This document shows positions 15,719 through 26,371 of a stretch of 64,000 nucleotides of DNA, piece after piece. The DNA is taken from positions 124,001 to 188,000 of the forward strand of contig JAUZSC010000002.1 in assembly GCA_030949825.1 (NCBI GenBank), written 5' to 3'. Each line of letters starts with the position of its first letter. The first letter of the stretch is position 1. Both the position numbers and the translations under genes were made by a program. Origin of the DNA: Sulfurimonas sp. GTDB lineage: Bacteria > Campylobacterota > Campylobacteria > Campylobacterales > Sulfurimonadaceae. The notes beneath the pieces were generated by a model, which saw nothing but the letters and a program-made list of their open reading frames with translations, searched no databases and was not told the origin of the DNA.

Positions 15719-17537
15719 ACAATTCTTTTTGCTAATTGTTCGGGTAAAAGTCCTAATGATTCTTCTACTAATTTTGTATTCCCATGTGTGATAAAGTTAT
15801 CATCATATTCAAAGCTTGTTAGATGCACATCTAAAATACCTTTCTGTGCTAAAAACTCTAAAAGAGCAGAACCTACTCCACCCATTTTTGCACTATCTGA
15901 AAACACATACCACTTTTTATGTTTCTTTGCCATTTCTACTAGCATCTGTGTATCTAAAGGTTTTACAAAACGAAGGTCTACTATACTTACTTCTTTTTCT
16001 AAAAGTTCTGCTGTTTCATACGCGCGTCCAACACCATTTCCATAGCCTATAAAAAGAATATCACTATCATTAGAACGAAGTAACTGCGACTTTGCTAATT
16101 CAAATGGCGTAGATGCTACTAAATCAGTTTCTCTAAAAGAACCTCTTGGGTAACGCAGAGAACATGGATGATTGTATGTAGCTGCAAATGCCATTGCCTG
16201 ATGAAAGCTTTTCTCATCCCGTGGTGCAAAAAGTGTCATGTTTGGAATCGCTCGTAAAAAACTAATGTCAAAAACACCCTGATGTGTTTCTCCATCTTCA
16301 CCTACAATTCCAGCACGGTCAAGCGCAAAAACAACAGGTAAATCCATAAGACAGGTATCATGGATTACTTGGTCGTATCCTCGTTGTAAAAAAGTTGAAT
16401 AAAGTGTACAAAAAGGCTTAAAACCCTCTTTTGCTAAGGCAGACATAGAAGTTACTGCATGCTGTTCAGCAATTGCTACATCCCAAAATCTATCTGGATA
16501 TAATTCCATTAAAGGACTTAAGCCTGTTCCACTTGGCATCGCGGCTGTAGCCCCAACTATTTTTTCATTTTCTTTTGCTAGATGAATAAGTGATTCTGTA
16601 TAAATCTGCGTTGCTGATTTAGTTACAGAAGATTTTTTAAATGCCCTTCCACTCTCTCTATCAAAAGGAGAAACACCATGCCATTTTTCTTCTTGACCTT
16701 CTGCTATTTGGTAACCTTTTCCTTTTATAGTCTGACAATGAACAATAACGGGTTTACCCATACCTTTTGCTAACTCTAAAGTTTCGGTAAGTGATTTTAG
16801 ATTATGCCCATCAATTGGTCCAATGTATTCTATACCCATCTCTTCAAACATAAGTCCAGGAGTTATTAACTTCAAACCCTCTTCAAAACGCTTCGCAATA
16901 TAATGTGCACTTTCACCAAAGTTATCTACAAAGCTTTCCGTATGCTTTTTAAACTTTGATAAAAAGGTCCAGCCATTGCAGAACTTAAAATTCGACTGAT
17001 CGCACCAATGGGTTTAGCAATACTCATCTCATTATCGTTTAGAACGATAACCATAGGGTACTTTCTATCGCCTAACTCATTGAGTGCCTCATAGACCATA
17101 CCAGCAGTCATAGAACCATCGCCTATTACGATGACTGGAATTCTAGAGACTTGTTCACCTTTTAATGCGATTGCTTTTGCAGCTCCAACACCTAAAGAAA
17201 TAGAAGTAGAGCTATGTCCTGATACAAAATAGTCATCTTCACTTTCACTCGGTTTAGTGTATCCACACAGTCCATCAAACTGACGGAGTGTATCAAAAGC
17301 TTCCCATCTTCCAGTTAGTAATTTATGCGCATATGCCTGATGCGATACATCAAAAATAAAAGGGTCTTTTTTCGAATCAAAAACCTTATGCATAGCAACT
17401 ATAAGTTCAGTTGCTCCGAGTGTTGAGCTTAAATGTCCACCATTTTTACTTACAACGCGTAATATTTCTTCTCTTATTTTAGAACAAATGTCTTCTAACT
17501 CTTTTATACTTTTTTCTTTTATATTCAATTTATTCAC
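15715..17537 (-). CDS. dxs: 1-deoxy-D-xylulose-5-phosphate synthase (frameshifted in this sequence)
   Basis: A thiamine-diphosphate enzyme that condenses pyruvate and glyceraldehyde-3-phosphate in the MEP isoprenoid pathway. The N-terminal part (16926-17537) has GGHLSSTLGATEL, the TPP site GDGSMTAGMVYEALNE and LNDNEMSI; the C-terminal part (15715-16875) has YIGPIDGHN, AEQHAVT and DRAGIVGEDG. The frame breaks after AGPFYQ: adding one base to the T3 run at 16955-16957 gives KFKKHTESFVDNFGESAHYI and joins both parts into about 607 residues, the normal length. dxs is essential in most bacteria, so a base-call error is likely. It is the last gene of the fliF-fliG-fliH-dxs arrangement. Confidence 0.9.
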
Positions 17538-18313
17538 TTAAGGCTACTTTTTTTTACTCGCTCAAATCGCTTAGATATTTGAGCGTCAATATTTCCTGCG
17601 TCACTTATGGCAATAACACCACCTTCACTGACAGCACTATCCGAAACTATTTCTATGTGTTTAAGAGAACCAACATGCTGAGATATTGCACCGTGGTCTT
17701 TAGGATTCACTTTTAATGTTATTTTAGCTGCACTTTGAAGCTCTTTTATCAAAGAATCTCCAAGTTTTTTTGCTACTTCATTTGAATTATCTAAAAGTTC
17801 CATACTCACTACTTCTTTAGCAATATCTACAGCCGCTGTTATTAAATCAGACTTAATACTTTCTAAGGCTACTTCAAACTCTTTAGCTGTATTTTCCAAG
17901 GTAGATACAGAGGTTCCAAATTGTTCAATTCCCTTGCTTAAGTCTGTTTTAGAATCATCTATTGCCTGTTGTATACCGGCTTTCAAGCCCTCACTAAATG
18001 ACACTTCTTTTGTTTTTTGAAGTTGGGCTTCATATTCTTCTTCTTTTGATTCGAGTTTCATTTGTAATTTGATAAAGTTCGAGCTCATCTCATCAGTTTT
18101 TTTCATTAAAGACTCAATCAATGCTTCTTTAGAACTCGTTGTCATTGAAGATGCATCTACATCACTTGTTCTACGACTAGGATTATCATCTTCTGAGTAA
18201 GATTCTACTGTTTGAGCTTCATTCATATCTGAAGATTCACTTGCGAGTACTTTAAAGTTATACTTTTTCACTGCATGTTTTTCAAGCCTATCATTACTTA
18301 TTAAAGTTGCCAT
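17534..18313 (-). CDS. fliH: flagellar assembly protein FliH
   Basis: A regulator of the flagellar export ATPase FliI; it links FliI to the C-ring. 259 residues: a variable acidic, Ser-rich N-terminus, a central coiled coil (about 85-125, MKLESKEEEYEAQLQKTKE), and the V-ATPase subunit-E-like C-terminal domain (LITAAVDIAKEVVSMEL... LKVNPKDHGAISQHV). It is 1 nt downstream of fliG and overlaps dxs by 4 nt. The glycine-repeat region of some FliH proteins is not evident. Confidence 0.9.
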   Translation of the reverse strand: MATLISNDRLEKHAVKKYNFKVLASESSDMNEAQTVESYSEDDNPSRRTSDVDASSMTTSSKEALIESLMKKTDEMSSNFIKLQMKLESKEEEYEAQLQKTKEVSFSEGLKAGIQQAIDDSKTDLSKGIEQFGTSVSTLENTAKEFEVALESIKSDLITAAVDIAKEVVSMELLDNSNEVAKKLGDSLIKELQSAAKITLKVNPKDHGAISQHVGSLKHIEIVSDSAVSEGGVIAISDAGNIDAQISKRFERVKKSSLK

Positions 18314-18314
18314 T

Positions 18315-19340
18315 TTATTCTATCATCTCTTCTGTTGAACCCATTTGAATTGTTCCAGCTTCAGCTAAACCATTCACAATTTCAACAATTTTTCTTTGTG
18401 CCGTCTCAACATCTTTCATCTTAACAGCTCCTAGAAACTGCATTTCTTCCTCAAAAGCATCACGAGCACGCTCACTCATTGCAGAAAAGAATTTTTCTTT
18501 TAACTCTTCTGGAGATGATTTTAAAGCCAACATAAGTTCAGCTTTATCTACGGCTTTAAGTGTCTCGGTAATCGCAGTTTTATCTAAAGAAACCATATCA
18601 TCAAAAGTAAACATCATCTCTTTGATTAAAGTTGCTAATCCCTCATCTACTTGCTCAATTGTAGCAAGTGTCGATTTAGAGTTTTTAGCGCCTAAACGGT
18701 TGAAAATGTCAGCAACCGCGCGTGTTCCACCTACCTCTACTTTATACGATGCAAGTGATTCTAGTTTAGACTCTAAAACTGCAGATACCCGCTTAATAAC
18801 TGAAGGCGAGATATCTCCAAGTCGAGCCATTCTCATAGCAACTTCACTTCTCAAATCATCTGGAAAAAACTGTAAAGTATCCGCGGCTTCAGTTGCATCC
18901 ATATGCGCTAAAATAAGTGCAATAGTTTGGGGGTGCTCATGCGTAATAAAGTCAGATAATTGCTGTGGCTTAATTTTTGAAAGATATGCAAAGTTTTGTG
19001 TTTCTTGCATACTTCTAGAGAGTTTATCCAGTACCTTTTTAGCCTCTTCTGGACCCAAAGTACGGTACAGTAATTCTCTTGCATATTCCATACCACCAGA
19101 AGTCATAAAAGCTCCTGATTGAAAGATTGCATGAAACTCTTCAAGTACAGCAGTTGCAACCATTCTATCAATAGACTTTCCACCTGCTATGTATTTTGAA
19201 ATCTCAGTAATTGCTTCAACGCTCATAGACGAAAATATATCTGCTGTACTATCTTCTCCTAGTAGTAGCAATAAAATAGCGATTTTCTCAGCCATTCCCA
19301 TTTCATCAAAAGCTGCTTGTTGCGATGTATTTAATGTCAT
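18315..19340 (-). CDS. fliG: flagellar motor switch protein FliG
   Basis: A C-ring protein that receives torque from MotA and sets rotation direction. 341 residues with the FliG-N region, the middle-domain EHPQTIALILAHM (EHPQ motif), and the C-terminal charged torque helix including MFTFDDMVSLDK and ERARDAFEEEM. It lies between fliF (3 nt) and fliH (1 nt). No anomalies. Confidence 0.96.
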   Translation of the reverse strand: MTLNTSQQAAFDEMGMAEKIAILLLLLGEDSTADIFSSMSVEAITEISKYIAGGKSIDRMVATAVLEEFHAIFQSGAFMTSGGMEYARELLYRTLGPEEAKKVLDKLSRSMQETQNFAYLSKIKPQQLSDFITHEHPQTIALILAHMDATEAADTLQFFPDDLRSEVAMRMARLGDISPSVIKRVSAVLESKLESLASYKVEVGGTRAVADIFNRLGAKNSKSTLATIEQVDEGLATLIKEMMFTFDDMVSLDKTAITETLKAVDKAELMLALKSSPEELKEKFFSAMSERARDAFEEEMQFLGAVKMKDVETAQRKIVEIVNGLAEAGTIQMGSTEEMIE

Positions 19341-19343
19341 TTT

Positions 19344-21044
19344 TTAGCCTTTTTCTACAGTTGTTTCTTCTGTTAGCAATGCTTGTAAAAGTCCTGCTAT
19401 ATCTTCTGGTGAGTCTTCAGCCATCGTTTTAACTTTTTCTAATAAAACATCGTACTTAAGCTCATCTTCATTAAAGCCATCTTGCATGCCGAGTTGATCT
19501 TCGACTTTTTTACGCATTGCTTGAACTTTTTCAATTAAATCATCTTCATCATCATCATCAAGTTCTAACTGAGGTCTTTCTAAATCTTCTTCTTCTTTTG
19601 ATACTTCAAGCATTCTTGCAGAGAATGGTGCGATAACTTTTTTGTATACTATAAGAAGTAAAAGAAGTACAAAAAGGTATTTAAACAAACCAGAAAAAGG
19701 TGCTAAATATGTGTTGATCAAGACTTGGGCTTGTGTTACACCATCAACACCAACAGTGGTGTTATCTCTTTTAAATTGAAGATTTTTAACACTTATAATA
19801 TCCCCTCTTTCAACATTGATTCCTATAGACTGGCTCACGAGAGATGCAAGTGCTTCAAGGTCTGTATCATCGAGTGCTTTATACTCTAACTCATCAGTCA
19901 AAGCACCCGCTTCATTTTTCTTATTTGTATATTCTCCATCAACAATTACAGCCGCTGTTATTCTTTTGATTCTTGCAAATTGAGATTTTGTTGTAGATAC
20001 AGTTTTTCCAACTTCATAGTTTGTAGTTCCTGTGTTTTTTTCATACTTTTCACTCGCTTTTGTTCCTTTTAAACCTTGAACTGGTCCAATATTACTCACA
20101 GTTCCAGGAACACCACCAACAACTTCAGGAGAGGCACCCTCTCTTTTTTCTTCACTTATTTGCTCACTACGAACAACATTCTCGGGATCAAAAGTTTCAG
20201 AGGTTGAGTTTTGTATAGAAAAATCATATTCCACACTCACTTGTGCTATTACTTTTTGGCTTCCACCAACAAAAGGTGAAATTATTTGAATGATTTTTCT
20301 TTGTCGTTTTTTTTCTTCTTTAGTCTTGTATCTTTGCTGAACTATGGAAAGCTCACCCATTTGAACCTGTTCGCTTGCATCGCCTAATGTTTCACCATCT
20401 TGACTAATCAACATAACATTTGCAGATGTAAGGTTAGGTACAGATGCAGCTACAAGATTTTTTATTCCACGAACCTGTTTTGAAGAAAGTGTCATCCCCT
20501 CAACTAAAGTCACCATAACTGAAGCTGTGGGTGGAACTGCTTTTGAAACAAACAAGGTTTCTTTGGGAAGAGCTAAACTTACAGATGCGCTGTCTATTGG
20601 TCGTAAGGCATTTATTGTACGAGAGAGCTCACCTTCTAAGGCACGAAGATGTTTGATTTTTTGATCAAAACTTGTTGCTCCAAATTCTTGCTTATCAAAA
20701 AGTTCAAAACCTACCCCTCCGTCTTTGGGAATACCTAAAGCGGAAATAGATATCCTTTGTTTATAGACTACACTTTTTGGAACTTTTATAACATTATTTG
20801 CCAAAAGTTCATAGGGGATTTCATCTTTTTCTAATTGTTCTACTACCTTAGCAGCATCGCTTGCATTAAGAGAATCGAAAAGGACTTCGTATTTATCTTG
20901 AGTACTTTTATTTGCAGTAAACACAACCATGAAAATTAAAAAAGCAACAATTCCAATAATCGCTACAGCAATAATAATCCGTTGCTGTTTACTTAGCTTT
21001 GTGTATAAAACAGAAAGTTGTGAAAAAAGTACTTTAAAATCCAT
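19344..21044 (-). CDS. fliF: flagellar MS-ring protein FliF
   Basis: The basal MS ring in the inner membrane, the assembly base for rod, C-ring and export gate. 566 residues with two membrane helices at about 22-44 and 445-465, ring-building motifs in between (VPKSVVYKQRISISALGIP... LRALEGELSRTINAL) and an acidic C-terminal FliG-binding tail (LELDDDDEDDLIEKVQAMRKK). 12 nt downstream of hisC, so expressed within a metabolic operon. Confidence 0.96.
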   Translation of the reverse strand: MDFKVLFSQLSVLYTKLSKQQRIIIAVAIIGIVAFLIFMVVFTANKSTQDKYEVLFDSLNASDAAKVVEQLEKDEIPYELLANNVIKVPKSVVYKQRISISALGIPKDGGVGFELFDKQEFGATSFDQKIKHLRALEGELSRTINALRPIDSASVSLALPKETLFVSKAVPPTASVMVTLVEGMTLSSKQVRGIKNLVAASVPNLTSANVMLISQDGETLGDASEQVQMGELSIVQQRYKTKEEKKRQRKIIQIISPFVGGSQKVIAQVSVEYDFSIQNSTSETFDPENVVRSEQISEEKREGASPEVVGGVPGTVSNIGPVQGLKGTKASEKYEKNTGTTNYEVGKTVSTTKSQFARIKRITAAVIVDGEYTNKKNEAGALTDELEYKALDDTDLEALASLVSQSIGINVERGDIISVKNLQFKRDNTTVGVDGVTQAQVLINTYLAPFSGLFKYLFVLLLLLIVYKKVIAPFSARMLEVSKEEEDLERPQLELDDDDEDDLIEKVQAMRKKVEDQLGMQDGFNEDELKYDVLLEKVKTMAEDSPEDIAGLLQALLTEETTVEKG

Positions 21045-21056
21045 TTATATCCCGTT

Positions 21057-22154
21057 TTATATTAACTCTTTGAAGCGTTCAAAGAATTTACTATTTTGCT
21101 TATTTGTACCAACAGTTACACGGATAGCATTAAGAGAATAGCCTTTTAAGTTTCTCACTATCATCCCCTTTTTCAAAAGTGCATCTGATATTTTAGAGGA
21201 ATCGAGTGTGTCATTCAAAACTAAAGTGACAAAATTTGTATAACTGGATATTATATCTATTTTTTGCTCTAAAGCAAACTCTTCATAACGATTCATCTCA
21301 TCAAAATTAAGAGAAATACTTTTATTTACAAATTCTTCGTCCTCTAAGGCCACACTTGCGGCTTCAAGAGAAAGTGTTGTCACATTAAAAGGTGGACGAA
21401 GTTTATAAAGTTCTTTAATGATTTTTTCATCCGCAATTCCATATCCGACTCGCATTCCACCAAGCCCATACGCCTTAGAAAATGTTCCTAAATAAATAAC
21501 ATTCTTGTATTTTTGTACAATTATTTTTGGATCTATCTTTTTACTTGCATCTTTAGCCTCGGCATATTCCATATAGGCACCATCAACTACAACTAAGGTA
21601 TTTTTATCTATTTTATCCAGAAAATCAAATAAATCCATAGCATCTATGGCATCTCCTGTTGGATTGTTCGGAGTACAAAGAAAAATTATATCAGGATTTT
21701 CTTGTTTATAAAGTGTATAAAATTCTTCTAAATTATGTTTTTGTGAAGCAGTTCTAATGATCTGTGCCCCTACATGTTTTGCATAAATTTCATACATTGC
21801 AAAAGTTATACTGTTGATAAGTATTTTAGAATTTGAGTTGGCTTTAGCATGCATCAAAAATTCTATAACCTGATCACTTCCTGAACCTATAATAATATTT
21901 TTTTTACCTACTTCAAATCGTTTACTCAAAGCATCTTTTAATTTTGTCATAGAGTCATCAGGATACAGTGACATATTTGAGAGTATTTTTTTAACAGCAT
22001 CTTGTACTTTAGGGGAACATCCATAAGGGTTCTCATTTGAAGCAAGCTTTATAATATCTTTAGGCTCTATTCCAAATTCACGGACAACAAGCTCTATAGG
22101 TTTTCCAGCTTCATATGTTTTAATATCTTCTAGTTTTTTATTAAATTCCAACAT
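21057..22154 (-). CDS. hisC: histidinol-phosphate aminotransferase
   Basis: A PLP enzyme of histidine synthesis (imidazole-acetol phosphate to histidinol phosphate), often also used for aromatic amino acids. 365 residues with [31 protein letters not shown] and the lysine motif [17 protein letters not shown]. It directly abuts pheA (0 nt), which suggests it also serves phenylalanine/tyrosine transamination in this operon. Confidence 0.94.
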   Translation of the reverse strand: MLEFNKKLEDIKTYEAGKPIELVVREFGIEPKDIIKLASNENPYGCSPKVQDAVKKILSNMSLYPDDSMTKLKDALSKRFEVGKKNIIIGSGSDQVIEFLMHAKANSNSKILINSITFAMYEIYAKHVGAQIIRTASQKHNLEEFYTLYKQENPDIIFLCTPNNPTGDAIDAMDLFDFLDKIDKNTLVVVDGAYMEYAEAKDASKKIDPKIIVQKYKNVIYLGTFSKAYGLGGMRVGYGIADEKIIKELYKLRPPFNVTTLSLEAASVALEDEEFVNKSISLNFDEMNRYEEFALEQKIDIISSYTNFVTLVLNDTLDSSKISDALLKKGMIVRNLKGYSLNAIRVTVGTNKQNSKFFERFKELI

Positions 22155-23237
22155 CTAGTCCTCACCTTTAACATAGCTACCGAGCCATGTCACTTCACCC
22201 TCATGTTTAGACAGTAGCTTTTGTACTGCCGTATCCTTGATATGTCCATAAAAATCTATATAAAACCAGTACCCAAAACCACCTTTTTCTTTAGATGGAC
22301 GCGATTCTATTTTTGATAGATTTATATTTGCATCGTCAAAATCTTGTAAGAAATGAACTAATGAACCAGCTTCTCTTGCATCATGGAGTTTCACCAATAT
22401 AGATGTCTTGTCATGCTCACTTTGTCCATTAACAAAATCACTCAAAATAATAAAACGAGTGGTGCTATCTTGTGAGTCTTCGATATTTTCAAACATTGTC
22501 GGAAGACCATAAAGCTTAGCTGCAATATGAGAACAAATTGCAGCAGAACTAGGATCTCCAGCTGCGAGTATGGCAGCTTTAGCAGTTGAATCAACTGGAA
22601 TCTGCTCAATATTTACAAAACCGTATTCTTGTAAAAAATCTCGGCATTGTCCAAATCCTTTATCTTTTGAATAAATTTTTGTAATATCTTCAAGTTTTTT
22701 AGCCTTTGTTGCAAATGATGCATGAATTGGCATATACAATTCAGCTACAATTTTTACGCAAGATTTTGAAAGTAAATCGAGTGTCTCACCTACAATTCCA
22801 TCTTTAGAATTTTCAATTGGAACAACTCCAAATTTTGCGCGTCCAGCTTCAAGTGTTTTAAAGACAGCATCTATAGAACTCAAAGGGAGATAATCACTCA
22901 TAGCACCAAAACGACTCTCTGCAGCTTGATGCGTGAAAGTTCCCTCAGGTCCAAGGTAAGCGATTTTCTCAGGAAGTTCCAAATTTCGAGACACTGCAAA
23001 TACTTCTAAGAAAATCGCCTCTATTGCTTTGCTATTTAAAAGCCCATCGTTTTTAGCACTCAGTGCAGTTAATCTCTCAATAATTGCTTTTTCTCGCTCA
23101 GGTCTGTATATTGCACCGCCTGACTTGCTTTTGATTTCACCCACTCTCTGGACAACTTTCATTCTTTTGTTAAGAAGTTCTAAGATTTGGTTATCTATAG
23201 AATCTATTGCTACTCTACAATCATCTAATGTGTTCAT
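22155..23237 (-). CDS. pheA: bifunctional chorismate mutase / prephenate dehydratase
   Basis: Converts chorismate to prephenate and then phenylpyruvate. 360 residues: an AroQ-type mutase helix bundle (1-90, DDCRVAIDSIDNQILELLNKR... YRPEREKAI), a prephenate dehydratase domain (about 95-275, YLGPEGTFTHQAA, GVVPIENSKDGIV, DSTTRFIILS) and a C-terminal ACT domain (SIESRPS-like SKIESRPSKEKGGFGYWFYID) for Phe feedback. It overlaps the HAD gene by 4 nt. Confidence 0.95.
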   Translation of the reverse strand: MNTLDDCRVAIDSIDNQILELLNKRMKVVQRVGEIKSKSGGAIYRPEREKAIIERLTALSAKNDGLLNSKAIEAIFLEVFAVSRNLELPEKIAYLGPEGTFTHQAAESRFGAMSDYLPLSSIDAVFKTLEAGRAKFGVVPIENSKDGIVGETLDLLSKSCVKIVAELYMPIHASFATKAKKLEDITKIYSKDKGFGQCRDFLQEYGFVNIEQIPVDSTAKAAILAAGDPSSAAICSHIAAKLYGLPTMFENIEDSQDSTTRFIILSDFVNGQSEHDKTSILVKLHDAREAGSLVHFLQDFDDANINLSKIESRPSKEKGGFGYWFYIDFYGHIKDTAVQKLLSKHEGEVTWLGSYVKGED

Positions 23238-24025
23238 GCTATCTCCAACTTTCTTTTATCTAAAATCTCTTGCATATTGCCATATACAAAGTCCGGTTTT
23301 AAGTTTTCTTTTAAAAATGGAACTATTTCTTCTTGTGTTTTATATTTTCCACTTGTCACAAAGCTTGTTTTCATGCCAAGTTCTTTTGCTCCACCTAAAT
23401 CACCTTTTACATCATCACTAATCATCTCAATGTCAGTAAAGGAAATATCTTTTTTCTGATTTTGAAGTAAAGACAAGGCTTTTTCATAAAAAGAATCACT
23501 TGGTTTACCGATAACCTCATAAGATACGCTTGTTGCAAATTCAAGAAGTTTTAAAATTGCTCCAAGACCTGGGTATCTTTTGTTGTTTTTTGCATAAATG
23601 GAAGTTTCATGCATCCCAACTAAACTCGCACCTGCTAATAAAAAATCTATAATCTCTGCATATTCATCAGGTCTAAAATCTTCTTTTATTGCGAGAAGAA
23701 CAGTTTTTGGATTTTTATAATCAAGCGTATAACCCATCTCAACAAGTGTATTTAAAAACTCCTCAGCACCATAGGCTGCTACAGAATCCTTACAAACACG
23801 AGACTCTAAAAGCATCAGTGGATCAAGATACTTTCCGTAGTCAAAATTAAAACCTAAGTCTTGTAAAAAAGAATAAAAAACTTTACTCTTTTTTTTTGTA
23901 TTATTTGTGACAACCATATAAGGTATTTTTTTTTCATTAAGCATATTTATAAATTCTATGCTTCCCTTGAGGGGTGATTTATCATTATCACTAATTAAAG
24001 TGCCTTGAACATCTATGAAATACAA
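23234..24025 (-). CDS. HAD-IIA (NagD-like) family protein with altered motif I
   Basis: 263 residues of the NagD/HAD-IIA type: an N-terminal hydrolase motif, VVTNNTKKK (motif II Thr/Asn), a C2 cap, a motif III lysine in IGKPSDSFYEKAL and motif IV MISDDVKGDLGGAKELGM. Motif I reads FIDVQGTLI, with Gln replacing the second Asp of DxDxT, which is the general acid/base in phosphatases. Activity may therefore be reduced or different. It lies between lysA (9 nt) and pheA (4-nt overlap), so it may act on an amino-acid pathway phosphate, but the substrate is unknown. Confidence 0.82.
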   Translation of the reverse strand: MYFIDVQGTLISDNDKSPLKGSIEFINMLNEKKIPYMVVTNNTKKKSKVFYSFLQDLGFNFDYGKYLDPLMLLESRVCKDSVAAYGAEEFLNTLVEMGYTLDYKNPKTVLLAIKEDFRPDEYAEIIDFLLAGASLVGMHETSIYAKNNKRYPGLGAILKLLEFATSVSYEVIGKPSDSFYEKALSLLQNQKKDISFTDIEMISDDVKGDLGGAKELGMKTSFVTSGKYKTQEEIVPFLKENLKPDFVYGNMQEILDKRKLEIA

Positions 24026-24034
24026 ATACTAGCC

Positions 24035-25243
24035 TTAGTTTAAAAATTCTTTTTCAAGAGCAATCAAATCATCAAAAGTTTCTCTTTTTCTGATTAATCT
24101 ATCTTCACCTGATTCTAAAGCAACTTCTGCACTTCTTCCTCGCGTGTTATAATTACTTCCCATACCAAAACCATAAGCACCTGCGCTATGAACAACTACT
24201 AAATCATTATGCGCTAAGTTTGGTAAAAGATAGTCTTTTGCAAAGAAATCACCACTCTCACATACTGGACCAACAATATCTACTTTTTTTAGACTACTAG
24301 TTGAGTCCGTAACAGCTTCTATTTTATGATACGCGCTGTACAAGGCTGGACGGAGTAAGTCATTCATAGCACCATCAATAACTAGAAAGTTCTTCTCTCC
24401 ATTTTGCTTTTCATAAAGGACCTTAGAGATAAAATAACCTGCATTTGCAGTCAAAAATCTTCCTGGTTCACAGATAACTGTTAAGTCTAAGCCTTTTAAT
24501 GTCGCCAAAATTGCTTGAGCATATTCATATGTCGGTATTAAAGTCTCATCATCGTATTTAATCCCAAGACCACCGCCAACATCAAAGAACTTTAATTCTA
24601 TCTTGATTGTTTGAAGTGAACGCACTAAATCAGCTACGATTTCTGCAGATTCATAAATCGGTTTAAGCTCAGTTAGTTGAGAACCTATATGAAAATGTAT
24701 TCCCACAGGGTCTAGATGCTCAGAGTTGTTTGCAAAAATATACATTCTCTTAGCAGTACTTAAATCAACACCAAATTTATTATCATGCAGACCTGTTGAA
24801 ATATAAGGATGTGTTTTTGGATCAATATTTGGATTTACGCGAATACTAATTCTTGTTTTTTTATCTAAATCTTTAGCAATAAGCTCTACCCGTCCAAGTT
24901 CAGCTTCACTTTCAACATTGATGTAAAGAATATCTTTTTCTATTGCTTCTCGAATTTCATCATCATTTTTTCCAACACCTGAAAAAATAATTTTATATGA
25001 AGGTATGCCAGCTAAAAAAGCACGACGCACTTCACCGATAGAAACACAATCCGCTCCACTTCCCATTTTTGCAAAATGGCGCACAACACTAAGGTTAGAG
25101 TTTGCTTTTACTGCATAACAAAGAATAGATTTTCTCGCTTTAAAAGCATCTTTTAGCTCAGTATATTGTGCAGTCATATGGTCTAAATCATAAATATAAA
25201 GGGGGGTTTTGTACTTTTGTGCAAGTTGTTTAAAATCGATCAT
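24035..25243 (-). CDS. lysA: diaminopimelate decarboxylase
   Basis: A PLP enzyme (alanine-racemase fold) forming L-lysine from meso-DAP. 402 residues with the lysine in CYAVKANSNL, the glycine-rich phosphate site FFDVGGGLG, EPGRFLTANAG and the CESGDFFAKD active-site Cys from the second subunit. Upstream lptG is 53 nt away, the widest gap in the operon. Confidence 0.95.
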   Translation of the reverse strand: MIDFKQLAQKYKTPLYIYDLDHMTAQYTELKDAFKARKSILCYAVKANSNLSVVRHFAKMGSGADCVSIGEVRRAFLAGIPSYKIIFSGVGKNDDEIREAIEKDILYINVESEAELGRVELIAKDLDKKTRISIRVNPNIDPKTHPYISTGLHDNKFGVDLSTAKRMYIFANNSEHLDPVGIHFHIGSQLTELKPIYESAEIVADLVRSLQTIKIELKFFDVGGGLGIKYDDETLIPTYEYAQAILATLKGLDLTVICEPGRFLTANAGYFISKVLYEKQNGEKNFLVIDGAMNDLLRPALYSAYHKIEAVTDSTSSLKKVDIVGPVCESGDFFAKDYLLPNLAHNDLVVVHSAGAYGFGMGSNYNTRGRSAEVALESGEDRLIRKRETFDDLIALEKEFLN

Positions 25244-25296
25244 AAAATTCCTAAAATATTTTTAGTTATTTTATCTAAAAAGTACTTATAAAAAAG

Positions 25297-26367
25297 TTAG
25301 GTACTAAGTCTATATATGCGCCATTGCCTAAGAGCAAGTAAAAATAAAATCACAACAGGCGCAACAACCCCTACTTCACTTGAAATTGTCTTATTTGTAG
25401 AGAGTTCTATAAGCATAAACAATATTCCCCAAACTAATAAGGTTGAAAAAATTGCTCCAAAACTAAAGAGCGAAATGTTTAAGAATCTTGCACTTATAGG
25501 AACCATAAAAAAGATAATAATTATCACACAGGGAACAAAAAATGGATAAATAAATATCTTATACAATGCGCCTTTAATACTTGTCGTGTCAACATTTTGT
25601 TTATCTAATAAAATATAGGCTTCAATAGCATCGCTAATCGTAAAGTTAACCTTACCTTCATAAATTTGATCTAGCATTTTAGGGCGAAAGCCTTTTAAAA
25701 TCTTTAAATCTCTTTCCTCGAACACTGTAATACCAGGAGATAAAAAAGACATATCGTCTGGCTTGCTTAAGAGATCTGCTTGTTTTATATACCATGAGTC
25801 ATCAATATAGCGTGCTTTTTTTGCAACAAGAACTTTTTTTAAAGATCCATCTTCTACGCTAAAAACCCGAATATCATGTGCTTCTTCTTTTAATGGTAAA
25901 AGTTTAGAAAAGTACACATATTTGTCCCCGTATGTAAAAAATAAATCTTTAGATGGATTTAAATACTGGGCATGCACTTTAATATTTTTAGAAAATTCAT
26001 CCGCACGAGAAAATTTTGGTATCGTATGTAAACTAATAAATAAGACAATAATTGAGCTCGATACGACAACAAATGGTTTAAGTATATCAACCTTAGAGTA
26101 TCCAAGCGAATAAAATGAAACGAGTGCATTCGAGCGTATTAAAAATATTTTGGTTGTTATCATCGAAAATATTAGAGATAAAGGCAAAAGCATATCAATT
26201 GCGAAGAATGATTTATAGACTAAATAAATAAGTAAAATATTTGCAGAACCACTCAAGTTTTCTGCATTACTTAAATAATCAAAACCTACCAAGAACATGA
26301 CTAATGCAGATAAAATAATAAAAAAATACTTTAGGTAATGAAGAGAAATATATTTAAATGCTAGCAT
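25297..26367 (-). CDS. LptF/LptG-family LPS export permease
   Basis: 356 residues of the YjgP/YjgQ family: membrane helices at about 15-35, 50-75 and 95-120, a periplasmic beta-jellyroll-like region (about 125-260), and three more helices near the end (about 270-350). Together with LptB/C it forms the ABC exporter that extracts LPS from the inner membrane. LptF and LptG cannot be separated confidently by eye. lptD is also encoded in this window (38589-40769). Confidence 0.86.
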   Translation of the reverse strand: MLAFKYISLHYLKYFFIILSALVMFLVGFDYLSNAENLSGSANILLIYLVYKSFFAIDMLLPLSLIFSMITTKIFLIRSNALVSFYSLGYSKVDILKPFVVVSSSIIVLFISLHTIPKFSRADEFSKNIKVHAQYLNPSKDLFFTYGDKYVYFSKLLPLKEEAHDIRVFSVEDGSLKKVLVAKKARYIDDSWYIKQADLLSKPDDMSFLSPGITVFEERDLKILKGFRPKMLDQIYEGKVNFTISDAIEAYILLDKQNVDTTSIKGALYKIFIYPFFVPCVIIIIFFMVPISARFLNISLFSFGAIFSTLLVWGILFMLIELSTNKTISSEVGVVAPVVILFLLALRQWRIYRLST

Positions 26368-26371
26368 AGAC

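Noticed and set aside
18622..19122. 166-codon open frame antisense to fliG
   Set aside because: No ribosome site, no recognisable protein; it mirrors codon bias of fliG.
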